A stretch of DNA of 64,000 bases, from contig CAMVEX010000009.1 of NCBI GenBank assembly GCA_947166625.1, positions 19,985 through 83,984 of the forward strand. The letters run 5' to 3'. Position numbers and translations under genes: made by a program. Every line of letters begins with the position of its first letter. Position 1 is the stretch's first letter. Positions 43,801 to 52,007 of this stretch are shown one piece after another. The DNA comes from an uncultured Clostridia bacterium (lineage in GTDB: Bacteria > Bacillota > Clostridia > Oscillospirales > Acutalibacteraceae). Under the pieces are notes generated by a model that saw only the letters and a list, made by a program, of their open reading frames with translations, was not told the origin of the DNA and did no database searches.

Positions 43801-44103
43801 ATACACATTGAATCCGTCAGCTGCTGCAGGATGCCATAATCCATCATAAACAATTAATTCCGGAGTACCGTCTGAATTCATATCATGCAAGGCAAAATCA
43901 GGTTGTTCACCTGTTTGGTTGTTTTTTCCGGAATAATCTTGACCGGATAATAGATATTTACTATTTAATACAAAGTCATTATACGCCTCCTGCCAACTGC
44001 TATATGCTTTCGCCGTAATCGAGTTCAGTCCTATTGAAACGGACCCGGCAACAAAAACCAGACAAATCAAGATTGAAATAACGCTTTTGATACACTTTTT
44101 CAT
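40828..44103 (-). CDS. large secreted, membrane-anchored class 3-type lipase
   Basis: 1091 residues. A signal peptide (about 1-33) is followed by a segment with the Ca-binding-like FALHDMNSDGTPEL, a Cys-containing middle region of unknown type (residues 260-480), and a lipase domain with VTGHSRGAAVGN near residue 664 and a His in the FCHDW region. A transmembrane helix (TALYIIIAVAAAAAIAAVTA, about residue 940) is followed by a basic stop-transfer, a Pro-rich linker and a C-terminal four-Cys zinc-ribbon-like end (CAKCKSD, VCKDCAEK). If the topology is simple, that end is cytoplasmic. The start follows GGAGGTAGGGGT. The 5' half is more AT-rich than the neighbours. Confidence 0.8.
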   Translation of the reverse strand: MKKCIKSVISILICLVFVAGSVSIGLNSITAKAYSSWQEAYNDFVLNSKYLLSGQDYSGKNNQTGEQPDFALHDMNSDGTPELIVYDGLWHPAAADGFNVYMCKNDVVQYIGSFTTYGVDYITGTEFNGLFLSFAHTGGYNIRYVSIGTNGKLKEELLVEGTDRPENDGETEYSIRITDKTENIKLYNAFCKAGGIDPDNALNEFYSGNTNIKNLNFFTLSEISSMGWASFCKKYGYTVSDSSEISYSILTSNQQKELESFLHHFLCTYSDSFANGSPATDGMTMSRNYDCNNASNSTLLACLLYYGGYSFFYDSNNFDADNRTEYWKTDNNYTKDPKQMYKSYTKTKASRVDWIAKNLFNCNDNDIDSMRKNGEKAFGTNLQKKDLACFYYHSGNYYCETTSGIGGPGYCEIIIDSIKKLGEYYGVEYTYALGDVPDPATYYVKGNRAILKYKTIDGKKYWSLYKHGKNINFNESLNFSKDVSDSNNYTIKYTDGTSDTFEHNLDYYISKADSTKYDPELAYILMSIAYAAYSEDTVKDMFETLEFTQINTSHETYIESNEVKMLENKIRYGLGAKAMSNGKTLVLIDIAGTNGDPLRNGDYLGPSGEWLSDLDLGFITQLSATGYHHGFEQAADYLIKGLNSFLSTNNIKKSEAIFAVTGHSRGAAVGNIVSCKLGVKKSNLYNYNFACPDVAVDTGVYWNLNGAHDNIFNISCNQDIVSMVPGYLGDLGIIIAINQWGKYGKSLWFCHDWSDMKYNSIKLSSHEQNNYLKYLRQKRPESELKDYFAMKTNIPNPLKWNGKIFGFLCPVDVKLTDDNGKVIAEVIDNKITQKDENVFIIINQDHKIVIVPDTEHTNVQITGTDEGEMTLLMRNFDSNSRNVTDSVDFKNVEVHKDKTILTEWGGNIKSTDTVLKDGETGEIINADKTEDSVKNDSVGEKKNNKTALYIIIAVAAAAAIAAVTAVIIIKKRKSKKAAETGQRIIPEYENAGYEPVQNENAYTAPPSPPIQPANSAKGAETAEKKPETLMKYACKPTGRPGQCAKCKSDTSQLYFIVAEKSGKRQSITVCKDCAEKIITRFKKQNQESDRT

Positions 44104-44152
44104 ACCCCTACCTCCGGTAAATCAGATAATTATCGAGGTCACAATTAACCCC

Positions 44153-44181
44153 TATATATATTTAGACAAATGAACTTGCAA
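44153..44181 (-). promoter_or_regulatory. promoter of the 1091-residue lipase gene
   Basis: Minus-strand TTGCAA (44176-44181) and TATATA (44153-44158), 17-bp spacer. Confidence 0.55.
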
Positions 44182-44250
44182 AAAGGTTAGTAATTTGCTG
44201 AAAATAATTGTGATTATCTTAAAAAATGTCAATTACTGTATAATTTTCGC

Positions 44251-44485
44251 CCACACCCGCCCCTTCGGGGCACCCTTTCCGATCGTGGAGAGGGCCAATG
44301 ATCCGCATATCCTTGCGGACCGGTGTTCTGAAATATTAAAAAATTGTTTAAGTTGATATGATTATTTTCATCTGATGTAAATAGTTGAATATAGCAAAAA
44401 CTTATCTCATTCAGTAAGTGTGCCTCACTTCGTAGCCCTCTCCGCGATCGGAGAGGGTGGCACGGTGAAACCGTGACGGGTGTGG
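44251..44485. mobile_element. non-coding element with inverted-repeat ends (MITE-like)
   Basis: The left arm begins CCACACCCG and the right arm ends CGGGTGTGG; both continue with GC hairpins and a CTYTCC/GGAGAGG block. Hairpins seen: CCCCTTCGGGG (44260-44270), TCCGCA/TGCGGA (44302-44319), CCCTCTCCG/CGGAGAGGG (44436-44457), CACGGT/ACCGTG (44461-44475). The 115-base centre is AT-rich and codes for nothing evident. The layout fits a miniature inverted-repeat element; the minus-strand open frame across it is a by-product. Confidence 0.65.
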
Positions 44486-44626
44486 ACGACATATAACCGC
44501 CGCGAAGCGGCAACCGCTATTGCTGATTGATTATGATCCGTATAAAAATTCCGAATCTTACTGTCGGGATAAATCACATTGCCCTTACCCGATCGGCGCG
44601 GTTGAATATAATATTGCCTGTAAATC
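44486..44626. other. intergenic stretch without recognisable gene
   Basis: It contains a CCGC/GCGG hairpin (44498-44511) and otherwise no ribosome site, promoter or conserved frame. No gene follows RNA copy 2 closely on the minus strand. Confidence 0.5.
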
Positions 44627-44791
44627 CAAAAAAGTGCGCAGCCGGAGCCGCGCACGAAAAACGCATAGCTCTGACTGTCGCCAAACAAACTCACGCATCA
44701 CAAAGCAAAGTATGCAGAGGCAGAGTACGCATTTTTACCAAAAGATAAAAACACACACTTTACTTTGTGAAAATTATTGAATTTGTTTGGC
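44627..44791 (-). ncRNA. structured RNA, copy 2, about 165 nt
   Basis: Same architecture as 12643-12803: it begins at GCC of a long stem (44757-44791 with 44680-44711), has the loop hairpin TTTTTA/TAAAAA (44732-44751), and TGCGTACTCTG (44721-44731) can pair with CAGAGCTATGCG (44662-44673) to make a pseudoknot, with G-U and bulge changes relative to copy 1. The stem sequence differs almost completely from copy 1 (GCCAAACAAA versus GCCACGTAAC) yet pairs fully, which is compensatory change. The segment GAGCTATGCGTTTTTCGTGCG is nearly unchanged. Function unknown. Confidence 0.7.
44628..44655 (-). terminator. terminator of structured RNA copy 2
   Basis: GTGCGCGGC (44647-44655) pairs with GCTGCGCAC (44634-44642), loop TCCG, followed by six T on the minus strand. 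Confidence 0.85.
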
Positions 44792-44797
44792 ACCTAC

Positions 44798-44827
44798 AGT
44801 ATAACACACTAAAAATCTCAATATCAA
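44798..44827 (-). promoter_or_regulatory. promoter of structured RNA copy 2
   Basis: TTGATA (44822-44827) and TATACT (44798-44803), 18-bp spacer, the same as for copy 1; the spacers themselves differ. Confidence 0.8.
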
Positions 44828-44932
44828 CCGTTTTTTGATTTTTATTGCATTACCCGCCGCGTTGTGTTAAGATATCACAAATCCCGCGGGCGCCGGCCGA
44901 TCGGCGTTTTTGCGAATAATCCGGAGTTAAAA

Positions 44933-45904
44933 GTGAAACAGTTTGTAATAGAAAAAAACGACGCCGGTCAGCGCCTTGATAAATTCATCACCAAAGCCGT
45001 TCCGGCTCTGCCGCTTTCGCTGATGTATAAGGAAATAAGGCGCAAAAATATCAAGGTCAACGGCAGGCGCTCCGAAATCTCATACCGGCTCGAGCAGGGC
45101 GATGTTGTCTCTGTCTATGTCAAGGATGAATTTTTTGCTCCCGTCGATGAAAAATTCGATTTTCTCACTTCTTCAAAAAAGCTTAAGATCGTTTATGAGG
45201 ATGAGAATATCCTTCTTCTCGATAAAAGCGTCGGCGTGCTTTCTCATCCCGATAAATCCGAGTATAATGATACTCTGATCTCGCGCGTTATGCGTTATCT
45301 TTATGAAAAAGGGGAGTATGATCCCAAAAACGAGAATTCTTTTGCTCCCGCCCTCGTCAACAGGATCGACCGCAATACCGGCGGAATCGTCATCGCCGCC
45401 AAAACCGCCGAAGCGCTGAGAATTCTGAATCTTAAGCTTAAAAACAGAGAGATACATAAATATTATCTCTGCGTAATTCACGGTTTCCTTGATAAAAAAA
45501 GCGGGATTCTGACCTCATGGATGATCAAGGATGAAAGCAAAAATCTGGCAAAGGTCTATTCCGAGGAAGTGCCGGGCTCGAAAATGATGAAAACGGGTTA
45601 CAGAATCCTTGATGAAAAATCGGATCTTTCGCTCGTTGAGGTAGAACTTTTTACCGGCAGGACCCATCAGATAAGAGCGCAGTTTGCTCATATCGGCCAT
45701 CCCTTGCTCGGCGACGGCAAATACGGCACCAACCGTCTCAATCAAAAATACGGCTACAAAAAACAGTTTCTTTATTCATATAAGATCAGATTCGATTTTA
45801 ACGGCGACGCAGGCTCCCTGAATTATCTTAACGGCAAAACTTTTGAGGTGGAAGATGTATGGTTCAGAAACGAATTTGAAGACGGCAAATTGTTTGAAAA
45901 TTGA
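44933..45904 (+). CDS. RluA-family 23S rRNA pseudouridine synthase
   Basis: 323 residues from GTG 44933, preceded by CCGGAG; frames further upstream have no ribosome site. An N-terminal S4 RNA-binding domain (GQRLDKFITKAVPALPLSLM) precedes the synthase domain; the catalytic Asp is in NRIDRNTGGIVI near residue 146, and GRTHQIRAQFAHIGHPLLGD is the second family motif. RluC/RluD-type enzymes isomerise uridines in 23S rRNA. S4 presence favours RluC/RluD over RluA, but the exact sites cannot be told. Confidence 0.93.
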   Translation: MKQFVIEKNDAGQRLDKFITKAVPALPLSLMYKEIRRKNIKVNGRRSEISYRLEQGDVVSVYVKDEFFAPVDEKFDFLTSSKKLKIVYEDENILLLDKSVGVLSHPDKSEYNDTLISRVMRYLYEKGEYDPKNENSFAPALVNRIDRNTGGIVIAAKTAEALRILNLKLKNREIHKYYLCVIHGFLDKKSGILTSWMIKDESKNLAKVYSEEVPGSKMMKTGYRILDEKSDLSLVEVELFTGRTHQIRAQFAHIGHPLLGDGKYGTNRLNQKYGYKKQFLYSYKIRFDFNGDAGSLNYLNGKTFEVEDVWFRNEFEDGKLFEN

Positions 45905-45922
45905 TTTATTTAAAAAAAATAC

Positions 45923-45951
45923 TTGTAAATTTTCTTAAATTAGTATATTAT
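45923..45951 (+). promoter_or_regulatory. promoter of the foldase gene
   Basis: TTGTAA (45923-45928) and TATTAT (45946-45951), 17-bp spacer. Confidence 0.65.
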
Positions 45952-46009
45952 ACATTTATTATGTGGCATTATGCCGCTATGATATCAGAAGTAAAGGAAG
46001 ACACCTACT

Positions 46010-47779
46010 ATGGCTAAGAAAGAAATCGAAAAATCAAAGGCCGAGATTTATCGCGAGGAGCGTAAGGCGCGAATTGCCAAGGCCAACAAAAAGAATGCTA
46101 AAAATATTGAGGCGGGCAAGAAGGTTGCGGGTATCGGCAAAAAGGTCGTCGCGATCGTTCTCTGCGCGGCCATTCTTTGCGGCATTTGCTACTGGCTCAA
46201 TTCCATTTTCGGTATCAGCAGCAAAGTGACTACCGCGATGAAAGTCGGCGATTACAAGGTTTCGGAAGTAGAGTATGATTTCTACTACAGGAATATGTAT
46301 CAGCAGGCGGCTTATATCGAGCAGATGTATTCTCAGTACGGTCAGAGCAGCGGCTTCTCGACCGATAAGGCTCCCGATGAGATCCCTTATACCGGTGAAG
46401 ACGGCAAGCAGACCACCTACGCCGAGTATTTCAGGACTCAGGCCGTTGATCAGGCCCGTGAGCTTATCGCTTATTATCTCGAGGCCAAAGCAAACGGTTT
46501 TGAGCTTGATGAAGACGCTCTTAAAGAGATTGACGAAACAATCGAGAATTATAAATCAAGCGCTTCCGAAAACGGATTCTCACTCAACAGCTATCTTCGC
46601 GCATCGTTCGGCGCGGGCTTTACCGAAAAGGTCTTCAAAGATCAGCTTGAGGTTCAGGAAATTTCCAGCCATTATCAGGAAAAGCTTCAGCAGGATTTCA
46701 CCGACGATGTGAAGCTTGACGATATCAAGGCCGAATATAAGAAAAACAGCAAGGATTACGACTACGCAGATATCCATTATTATAAGTTCGCCGGCGAGAC
46801 CCTCACCGCAAAAGACGGCGAGAGCGAAAAAGATCTCAAAAAGAGACAGGATGCCGAGAATAAAAAGATTTATGCCGATGCAGACGGCGTATATGCCGAT
46901 GTGACCGACCTTGCCTCGCTTGAGACTGCGCTTGCAGATTATCTCAAGGCTAAGGAAGAAGCCGAAAAGGCAGAAGACGATGCCGCCGAGACCGAGTCTG
47001 CCGATGCCGAAGAAGCGGCTCCCGCAGAGGATGCCGAAGAGGCAGAGGAAGAGGAAAAAGAGGTCAAGAATACCATCGAACTCACCAAATCAAGCTATTC
47101 CTCCATCAGCACCGCTGTAAATAAAGACGGCGCAGACTGGGTTTACGCCAAAGACCGCAAGGCGGGCGATAAGACTCTGATCAAAGACGGCGCGAGCGCA
47201 TATATCATTATAGTTGATAAACCGGCATATACATCAAACAGCGTTTCTGTCCGCCACATCAAGATAGATGTTCAGGCTGAGGATGCCGAAAATCCGACCG
47301 AGGCCGAGAAGAAAGAAGCAAAGACAACTGCCGATAAGATTTACAAAGAGTGGAAAGACGGAAAGGCTACCGAAGATACTTTCGCCGATCTCGCAAACAC
47401 TCATTCCTCCGATACCGCTACAAATACCACCGGCGGACTTATCGAGGCTCTCAGAGTTACAGACAGCGGCTATAATGCCGATTTTACCGATTGGGTATTC
47501 AGCTCAGACCGTAAGGCGGGCGATACCAAGGTCATCAAGAGCGATGACGACGGCTATGAGATAGTTTATTTCGTAAGCAACAATAAAGATGACCTCGATC
47601 AGTATGATACTATCAGAAATAACAAAGCTTCCGAGGCTCTCGACGCTTTCAAAGAGAAACTTCTCGCCGATGACGGCAAATATGTTCCCGAAGTTAACGA
47701 TAAAGTAACCGCAAGGGTCATGAAAAAATTCTGCAACACCATCAGAGATAATATTTCATATCAGAACAGACAGGGTTAA
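46010..47779 (+). CDS. PrsA/SurA-like membrane-anchored peptidyl-prolyl isomerase
   Basis: 589 residues. A Lys-rich cytoplasmic start of about 42 residues, one transmembrane helix (VVAIVLCAAILCGICYWLNS), a SurA-N-like chaperone region (residues 65-250), an acidic Ala/Glu-rich linker (residues 305-345), and a parvulin rotamase domain from about residue 415 (SVRHIKIDVQ, then TFADLANTHSSDTATNTTGG). PrsA-type foldases help exported proteins fold outside the membrane. It is anchored by a helix rather than by a lipid. This fits the many secreted proteins in the window. A terminator follows. Confidence 0.88.
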   Translation: MAKKEIEKSKAEIYREERKARIAKANKKNAKNIEAGKKVAGIGKKVVAIVLCAAILCGICYWLNSIFGISSKVTTAMKVGDYKVSEVEYDFYYRNMYQQAAYIEQMYSQYGQSSGFSTDKAPDEIPYTGEDGKQTTYAEYFRTQAVDQARELIAYYLEAKANGFELDEDALKEIDETIENYKSSASENGFSLNSYLRASFGAGFTEKVFKDQLEVQEISSHYQEKLQQDFTDDVKLDDIKAEYKKNSKDYDYADIHYYKFAGETLTAKDGESEKDLKKRQDAENKKIYADADGVYADVTDLASLETALADYLKAKEEAEKAEDDAAETESADAEEAAPAEDAEEAEEEEKEVKNTIELTKSSYSSISTAVNKDGADWVYAKDRKAGDKTLIKDGASAYIIIVDKPAYTSNSVSVRHIKIDVQAEDAENPTEAEKKEAKTTADKIYKEWKDGKATEDTFADLANTHSSDTATNTTGGLIEALRVTDSGYNADFTDWVFSSDRKAGDTKVIKSDDDGYEIVYFVSNNKDDLDQYDTIRNNKASEALDAFKEKLLADDGKYVPEVNDKVTARVMKKFCNTIRDNISYQNRQG

Positions 47780-47785
47780 TTCCAT

Positions 47786-47812
47786 TTCGGCGGTATCACT
47801 GATGCCGCCGAA
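47786..47812 (+). terminator. terminator after the foldase gene
   Basis: TTCGGCGG (47786-47793) pairs with CCGCCGAA (47805-47812), then TTTG. Confidence 0.7.
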
Positions 47813-47847
47813 TTTGTCATACTTATTTGAGATAAGGAGAGTCGTTT

Positions 47848-49509
47848 ATGTATAATTTTGCACCGCATTTCGTTTATAAATTAAACGGCAGGATATTTGA
47901 ATCGCGCAGCCTTTCGGGTGATGATTTTGAAATAGATATGTCCGTTACCGATAACTCCGTAAAATGTATTCTTCATCCCAAAAAGGAAATGGAGCTTGTT
48001 TCCTTTAAGCTTGAAACCGAGAGAAAATGGGAAAAGGATGAGTTTTTCTTCGTCAACGGCTTTCAGTCGTGGTCAACATCTCCCGAAGTCAGATTTGATG
48101 ATACCGTCAAAGGTATAGTGCCGCTTGCCAAAATCAGCAAGTTTACCACTCACCTCGCGGCCATGTCCGGCGATTATCTGTTTGAAAACTATGATAACAG
48201 GCAGGGTCATTTCCATTCCTTTACTTATACTTATTTTCGCAAAGGGAACGCCGTTGAGCTTTTCGGCTCAAAATGCGAGAGAACCGGCTATACAGTTTTT
48301 GAAACAGATTCTCAGACCGGGAAATTCTTTATTAAAAAGGATGTAAACGGCGCTGTTACATCGGGTGATTATGAACTGCTTGATGTTTCCATTATCCGTA
48401 AAGACTATGACGAGGCGTTTGATGAATATTTTGCCTCACTCAATCTGCGTAAATCACATATTGAGCATATGTCCGGCTACACATCCTGGTATAATTATTT
48501 CCAGAAGATAGACGAAAAGATAATTCTGCGCGATCTCGACGGGCTTGATAAAGTCCGCGATTCCGTTTCCATTTTCCAGATCGACGACGGTTACGAAACA
48601 TTTGTCGGCGATTGGCTCAATGTCGATGAAAAGAAATTTCCCGGTGGAATGAAGAATATCTGCGATAAGATCCACCAAAAAGGTTATAAAGCAGGTATCT
48701 GGATCGCGCCGTTCTCCTGCCAGCGCGTTTCCAAAGTCGCCAAAGAGCATCCCGATTGGCTCATAAAAGATGAAAAAGGCAAGCCCATGTGGGGCTGCTT
48801 CGCATGGGGCGGCGCCTATACTCTCGATATGTATAATCCCGAGGCTGCCGATTATATCAGGCATTTCTTTGATGTGATCCTCAATGAATGGGGATATGAT
48901 ATGGTCAAGCTCGATTTCCTCTATTCCGAGGCGATCTATCCGAGAAACGGCAAATCGCGCGGGCAGATAATGTGCGAAGCCATGGATTTCCTTCGCGAAT
49001 GTGTAGGCGAAGAAAAGCTGATCCTCGGCTGCGGCGTTCCTCTCGGCCCGTCATTCGGCGTTGTTGATGCCTGCCGTATTTCCTGCGATGTCGATCTGGT
49101 TTACGGCGGTAAGTTTTATAATAAACTCGGCGTTAACAGAGAAGTGCCGTCCGCTCAGAATTCAATGAATAACAGTATTTTCCGCCGTCACCTCAACGGC
49201 AGAGTTTTCTGCAACGATCCGGATGTTTTCTTTTTGAGAAAGACCAATCTTGACTTTACCGATGAGCAGAAGTATATTCTCGGCAGGGTTAATAATCTTT
49301 TCGGCGATGTGCTCTTTGTTTCCGATAACGCAGGCGATTACGGCGAAAAAGAAACCGAGCTTGTCAAAACCTTCTTTAAACCGAATGATTGCAAGGTGAT
49401 TTCGGCGGGATTTGTTGACAGAGATATAATTTCGATCAAATATATTCAGAATGAAAAGGAATGTGAATTTACCTTTAACCTTAAAAAGGGAAATATTATA
49501 AGGCAGTAA
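47848..49509 (+). CDS. alpha-galactosidase, GH36-like
   Basis: 553 residues. The (beta/alpha)8 barrel motifs GYTSWYNYF, FQIDDGYETFVGDWL, GYKAGIWIAPFSCQ and the nucleophile Asp in DMVKLDFLY near residue 355 are those of GH36/clan GH-D. The acid/base is likely the Asp in RISCDVDL near residue 413. No signal peptide; it would cleave alpha-galactosides (raffinose or melibiose type) after import. The gene is shorter than classical GH36 (about 730), so it belongs to a compact subgroup. It is coupled to the following unknown gene with two bases between. Confidence 0.9.
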   Translation: MYNFAPHFVYKLNGRIFESRSLSGDDFEIDMSVTDNSVKCILHPKKEMELVSFKLETERKWEKDEFFFVNGFQSWSTSPEVRFDDTVKGIVPLAKISKFTTHLAAMSGDYLFENYDNRQGHFHSFTYTYFRKGNAVELFGSKCERTGYTVFETDSQTGKFFIKKDVNGAVTSGDYELLDVSIIRKDYDEAFDEYFASLNLRKSHIEHMSGYTSWYNYFQKIDEKIILRDLDGLDKVRDSVSIFQIDDGYETFVGDWLNVDEKKFPGGMKNICDKIHQKGYKAGIWIAPFSCQRVSKVAKEHPDWLIKDEKGKPMWGCFAWGGAYTLDMYNPEAADYIRHFFDVILNEWGYDMVKLDFLYSEAIYPRNGKSRGQIMCEAMDFLRECVGEEKLILGCGVPLGPSFGVVDACRISCDVDLVYGGKFYNKLGVNREVPSAQNSMNNSIFRRHLNGRVFCNDPDVFFLRKTNLDFTDEQKYILGRVNNLFGDVLFVSDNAGDYGEKETELVKTFFKPNDCKVISAGFVDRDIISIKYIQNEKECEFTFNLKKGNIIRQ

Positions 49510-49511
49510 TT

Positions 49512-50603
49512 ATGAAAAAGTTTATTTTGATTGCGGCGGCGCTGATTCTGGTAGCGGCGGCTGTTGCCGGTATGTTTGCCTTTAAGCCCAAAAAAGAGAA
49601 TGTAACCGTCGATGAGCTTGACGGTTCGCTTTACACGCAGACTCATACCGTCGCGGATTATATGGCTGAATACAAAAAATATGCCGGGAGGTATTTTGAC
49701 GGTTTAGTCAATTCATACGATTCGGAAGACGGTTTGCCCGATGTTTGCATCCCGGGGCTTGCGGGTGATGTCCCGCTTGTTCCGCGCGGCGTTGCTTATT
49801 TCGGCACCAAGGGCTGGTATTTGATTTCCGCCTGCGATCCTACGGGCAAGCGCCCATGTGTAATATTCGCTCTTAACGGCAAGACCGGCGAATTTGAAGC
49901 GCAGTTCAATCTGAAATTCGCAGGCAAGGATTATAAAGTCGGATCCGCCGGGATCGGCGTCAGCGATAATAATTTGTATATCGCCGGAGAAGGCGGCAAG
50001 GTCGGTTATATAAATCTTTCCTTGTTATATGTCCCGGAGGGCACGGTCAAGGATGTGAATATCCTCGGATTTACCGATCTGAGCGATAATTTAAACGGTG
50101 CTCCCGTTTCTTATGTTACGGTCACGGACGGAATTTTATGCGCCGGCAACTGTTATATGAATTCCGACGGGAATGATGTGAAAGCCGGGAAGGATCATTC
50201 CTCCGTGATTCTCGCCTTTATGCTCAAAGGCGGAAACTCCGAGGCTGAGTGGAAAAGCTTCAAGGAGAATAAATCACCCGATGTTTATGCCCTTCCCGAT
50301 TCTGTTTTCGCTGTTAAATGCGCTGCGATAAAAGGCGATAAAGTCTTTGCGGTCACTTCAAAAGGAATCAGAAGCAATTCAGATTTTTACATATTTGATG
50401 CCGATAAAAAGCTTGACACTCAGAATTCTGCGGTGTATAAAGCTTTCCCGATGACAGAGGGCTTTTGTATCAGAAACGGTTATGTGAATCTTATCACATC
50501 ATCCGGCAGCGAATATTATAATCACTACAGCGCTTTCTTTTGGAAAAATCCCAAATCACCGAGCGATGTTATGTGGAAATTTGAATATTCAAAGGTAAAA
50601 TAA
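49512..50603 (+). CDS. exported or anchored protein of unknown function, possible beta-propeller
   Basis: 363 residues. An N-terminal hydrophobic segment (MKKFILIAAALILVAAAVAG) is a signal or anchor with no lipobox. The rest contains repeated short strands with Gly-Asp turns (GYINLSLLY, VTVTDGILCAGN, GDKVFAVTSKG), suggesting a beta-propeller, but I recognise no family. It starts two bases after the GH36 stop, so it is translationally coupled to a cytosolic glycosidase, which is unusual. The transcript ends in the palindromic element copy at 50632. Confidence 0.7.
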   Translation: MKKFILIAAALILVAAAVAGMFAFKPKKENVTVDELDGSLYTQTHTVADYMAEYKKYAGRYFDGLVNSYDSEDGLPDVCIPGLAGDVPLVPRGVAYFGTKGWYLISACDPTGKRPCVIFALNGKTGEFEAQFNLKFAGKDYKVGSAGIGVSDNNLYIAGEGGKVGYINLSLLYVPEGTVKDVNILGFTDLSDNLNGAPVSYVTVTDGILCAGNCYMNSDGNDVKAGKDHSSVILAFMLKGGNSEAEWKSFKENKSPDVYALPDSVFAVKCAAIKGDKVFAVTSKGIRSNSDFYIFDADKKLDTQNSAVYKAFPMTEGFCIRNGYVNLITSSGSEYYNHYSAFFWKNPKSPSDVMWKFEYSKVK

Positions 50604-50631
50604 ATTACAGCCGGGATTTTCGGCAACTATT

Positions 50632-50765
50632 CGTAAAACGGTAATTGTTTTCGCACAAAAATACAGAAACCGCAGAACATCGTCGGATTTGCTTATCATA
50701 CACAAAGTATGCTTTTGCAAACCTTCCTTGCTCTGCGGCTTGTTTTTTATTAGAAAACAGCTTTA
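50632..50765. repeat. palindromic intergenic element, shorter copy
   Basis: Homologous to 5730-5859 of the full element. The central part (AACATCGTC, GATTTGCTTA, CATACACAAAGTATGCTTT, GCAAACCTTCCTTG, CTGCGGCTT) differs at only a few positions. The right half and outer arms are absent. It again lies between convergent genes (ends at 50603 and 50814). Confidence 0.85.
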
Positions 50766-50813
50766 TATTTTGAGAACAATTTTCGCATATCTTATGCGGT
50801 CGATCCTCTGTTT

Positions 50814-51860
50814 TCAGTTATTGTCAAATTCACTGTCTGAAGTATAAATGAATTTATAAATTCCCTCACGGCATTTTTCAAGATCGGGTATTTCCGCCCA
50901 CTGCGATCCTACATATCCCGTTGTCATCATTTCGTCTCTCGGCATTTTTGTCTGAACTATATCAAACATAACGGCTGAGAGAATTCCTCTGTATGCGTTC
51001 AGTGGCATTTCAAGCGCGCTTATATCCGTTTCAAGCATCGGCAAAACGGAGTTGACCGTTTTTATAAGCTCAAACGGCGATGAATGCTTGACTTTTTCGA
51101 TCAGCGCTCCGATGATTTTTCTCTGTCTGTAGGTTCTCATATAGTCCGAGTCAAGCTTCCTGATTCTCGCGTAAACTAGAGCCTGATCTCCGTTCAGATG
51201 AACAGAGCTTCCGCTTTCAATCGTGTGACGGGTCGTTCTGTTGATGAAATCCGCTTCTTTTTGCGTGACCTCTATATCTATTCCGCCGAGCTTATTTATT
51301 ATGCCCGTAAACATTTCAAAATCAACCTTTACATAGTGGTCGATATCTACTCTGAAATTATATTCTATCGTGTCACAGAGCAGCTGAGCTCCGCCGTAAA
51401 CAAAAGCGGCGTTCAACTTCATCTTTTTGCCTGATGAAGGTATCTCAACCCAGCAATCGCGAAGAAAAGAAGTCATCTTGATTTTTCCGTGGATAAAATC
51501 AAGCGATAAGAGGATCATTGAATCCGATCTTGCCGTCCCCGAGCTTTCTTCATCCGTTCCGATCAGCAGAATATTTGTGATCAAAGGATTTTTCGCAAGC
51601 TCCGATCCTGTAACATACTCATTCTTTTTCAGATCGCTTCTTGTGTATTTTGATATCAGAGCCATCCCCGATATCATAAGAGAAACGATTATGATCGCCG
51701 AAACTATTATCTTTATGATAGTCCTTACCGGATGCCGTTTCTTTTTTTGTTTTCCGCCGGGGGCGGGAGGCTGCGGCTGACCGTTTTCAAATGAAGAATC
51801 CGAATAGATATCTTCAATTTCCACAGGCTCGTTATTGTTTGAGAAATAAATATCCTTCAT
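50814..51860 (-). CDS. LytR-CpsA-Psr (LCP) family protein
   Basis: 348 residues from ATG 51860, with AGGAAG upstream (GTG 51863 is less likely). A Pro/Lys-rich cytoplasmic start, one transmembrane helix (residues 47-69) and an extracellular LCP domain: ILLIGTDEESSGTARSDSMI, SFLRDCWVEIP and LVYARIRKLDSDYMRTYRQR carry the Asp and Arg residues that bind the polyprenyl pyrophosphate. LCP enzymes attach teichoic acids or capsular sugars to peptidoglycan. Monocistronic, with its own promoter at 51890-51917. Confidence 0.95.
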   Translation of the reverse strand: MKDIYFSNNNEPVEIEDIYSDSSFENGQPQPPAPGGKQKKKRHPVRTIIKIIVSAIIIVSLMISGMALISKYTRSDLKKNEYVTGSELAKNPLITNILLIGTDEESSGTARSDSMILLSLDFIHGKIKMTSFLRDCWVEIPSSGKKMKLNAAFVYGGAQLLCDTIEYNFRVDIDHYVKVDFEMFTGIINKLGGIDIEVTQKEADFINRTTRHTIESGSSVHLNGDQALVYARIRKLDSDYMRTYRQRKIIGALIEKVKHSSPFELIKTVNSVLPMLETDISALEMPLNAYRGILSAVMFDIVQTKMPRDEMMTTGYVGSQWAEIPDLEKCREGIYKFIYTSDSEFDNN

Positions 51861-51889
51861 CACATATCTTCCTTAACTTATTCCCGTAT

Positions 51890-51917
51890 ATTATACAGCA
51901 ATCGCAGATTAAATCAA
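51890..51917 (-). promoter_or_regulatory. promoter of the LCP gene
   Basis: Minus-strand TTGATT (51912-51917) and TATAAT (51890-51895), 16-bp spacer. Confidence 0.65.
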
Positions 51918-51954
51918 CATTATTTTATTAAACCGATGTTAATAAAATATTTAT

Positions 51955-51983
51955 TTGACTTTATATGCCGCTGATTATACAAT
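51955..51983 (+). promoter_or_regulatory. promoter of the acyltransferase-DUF6320 pair
   Basis: TTGACT (51955-51960) and TACAAT (51978-51983), 17-bp spacer. Confidence 0.7.
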
Positions 51984-52007
51984 ATTGTTGCAGGGAGGTG
52001 ATATATA

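Noticed and set aside
44229..44694. Minus-strand frames of 94 and 89 codons
   Set aside because: They cross the inverted-repeat element and RNA copy 2; no ribosome site, unusual composition.
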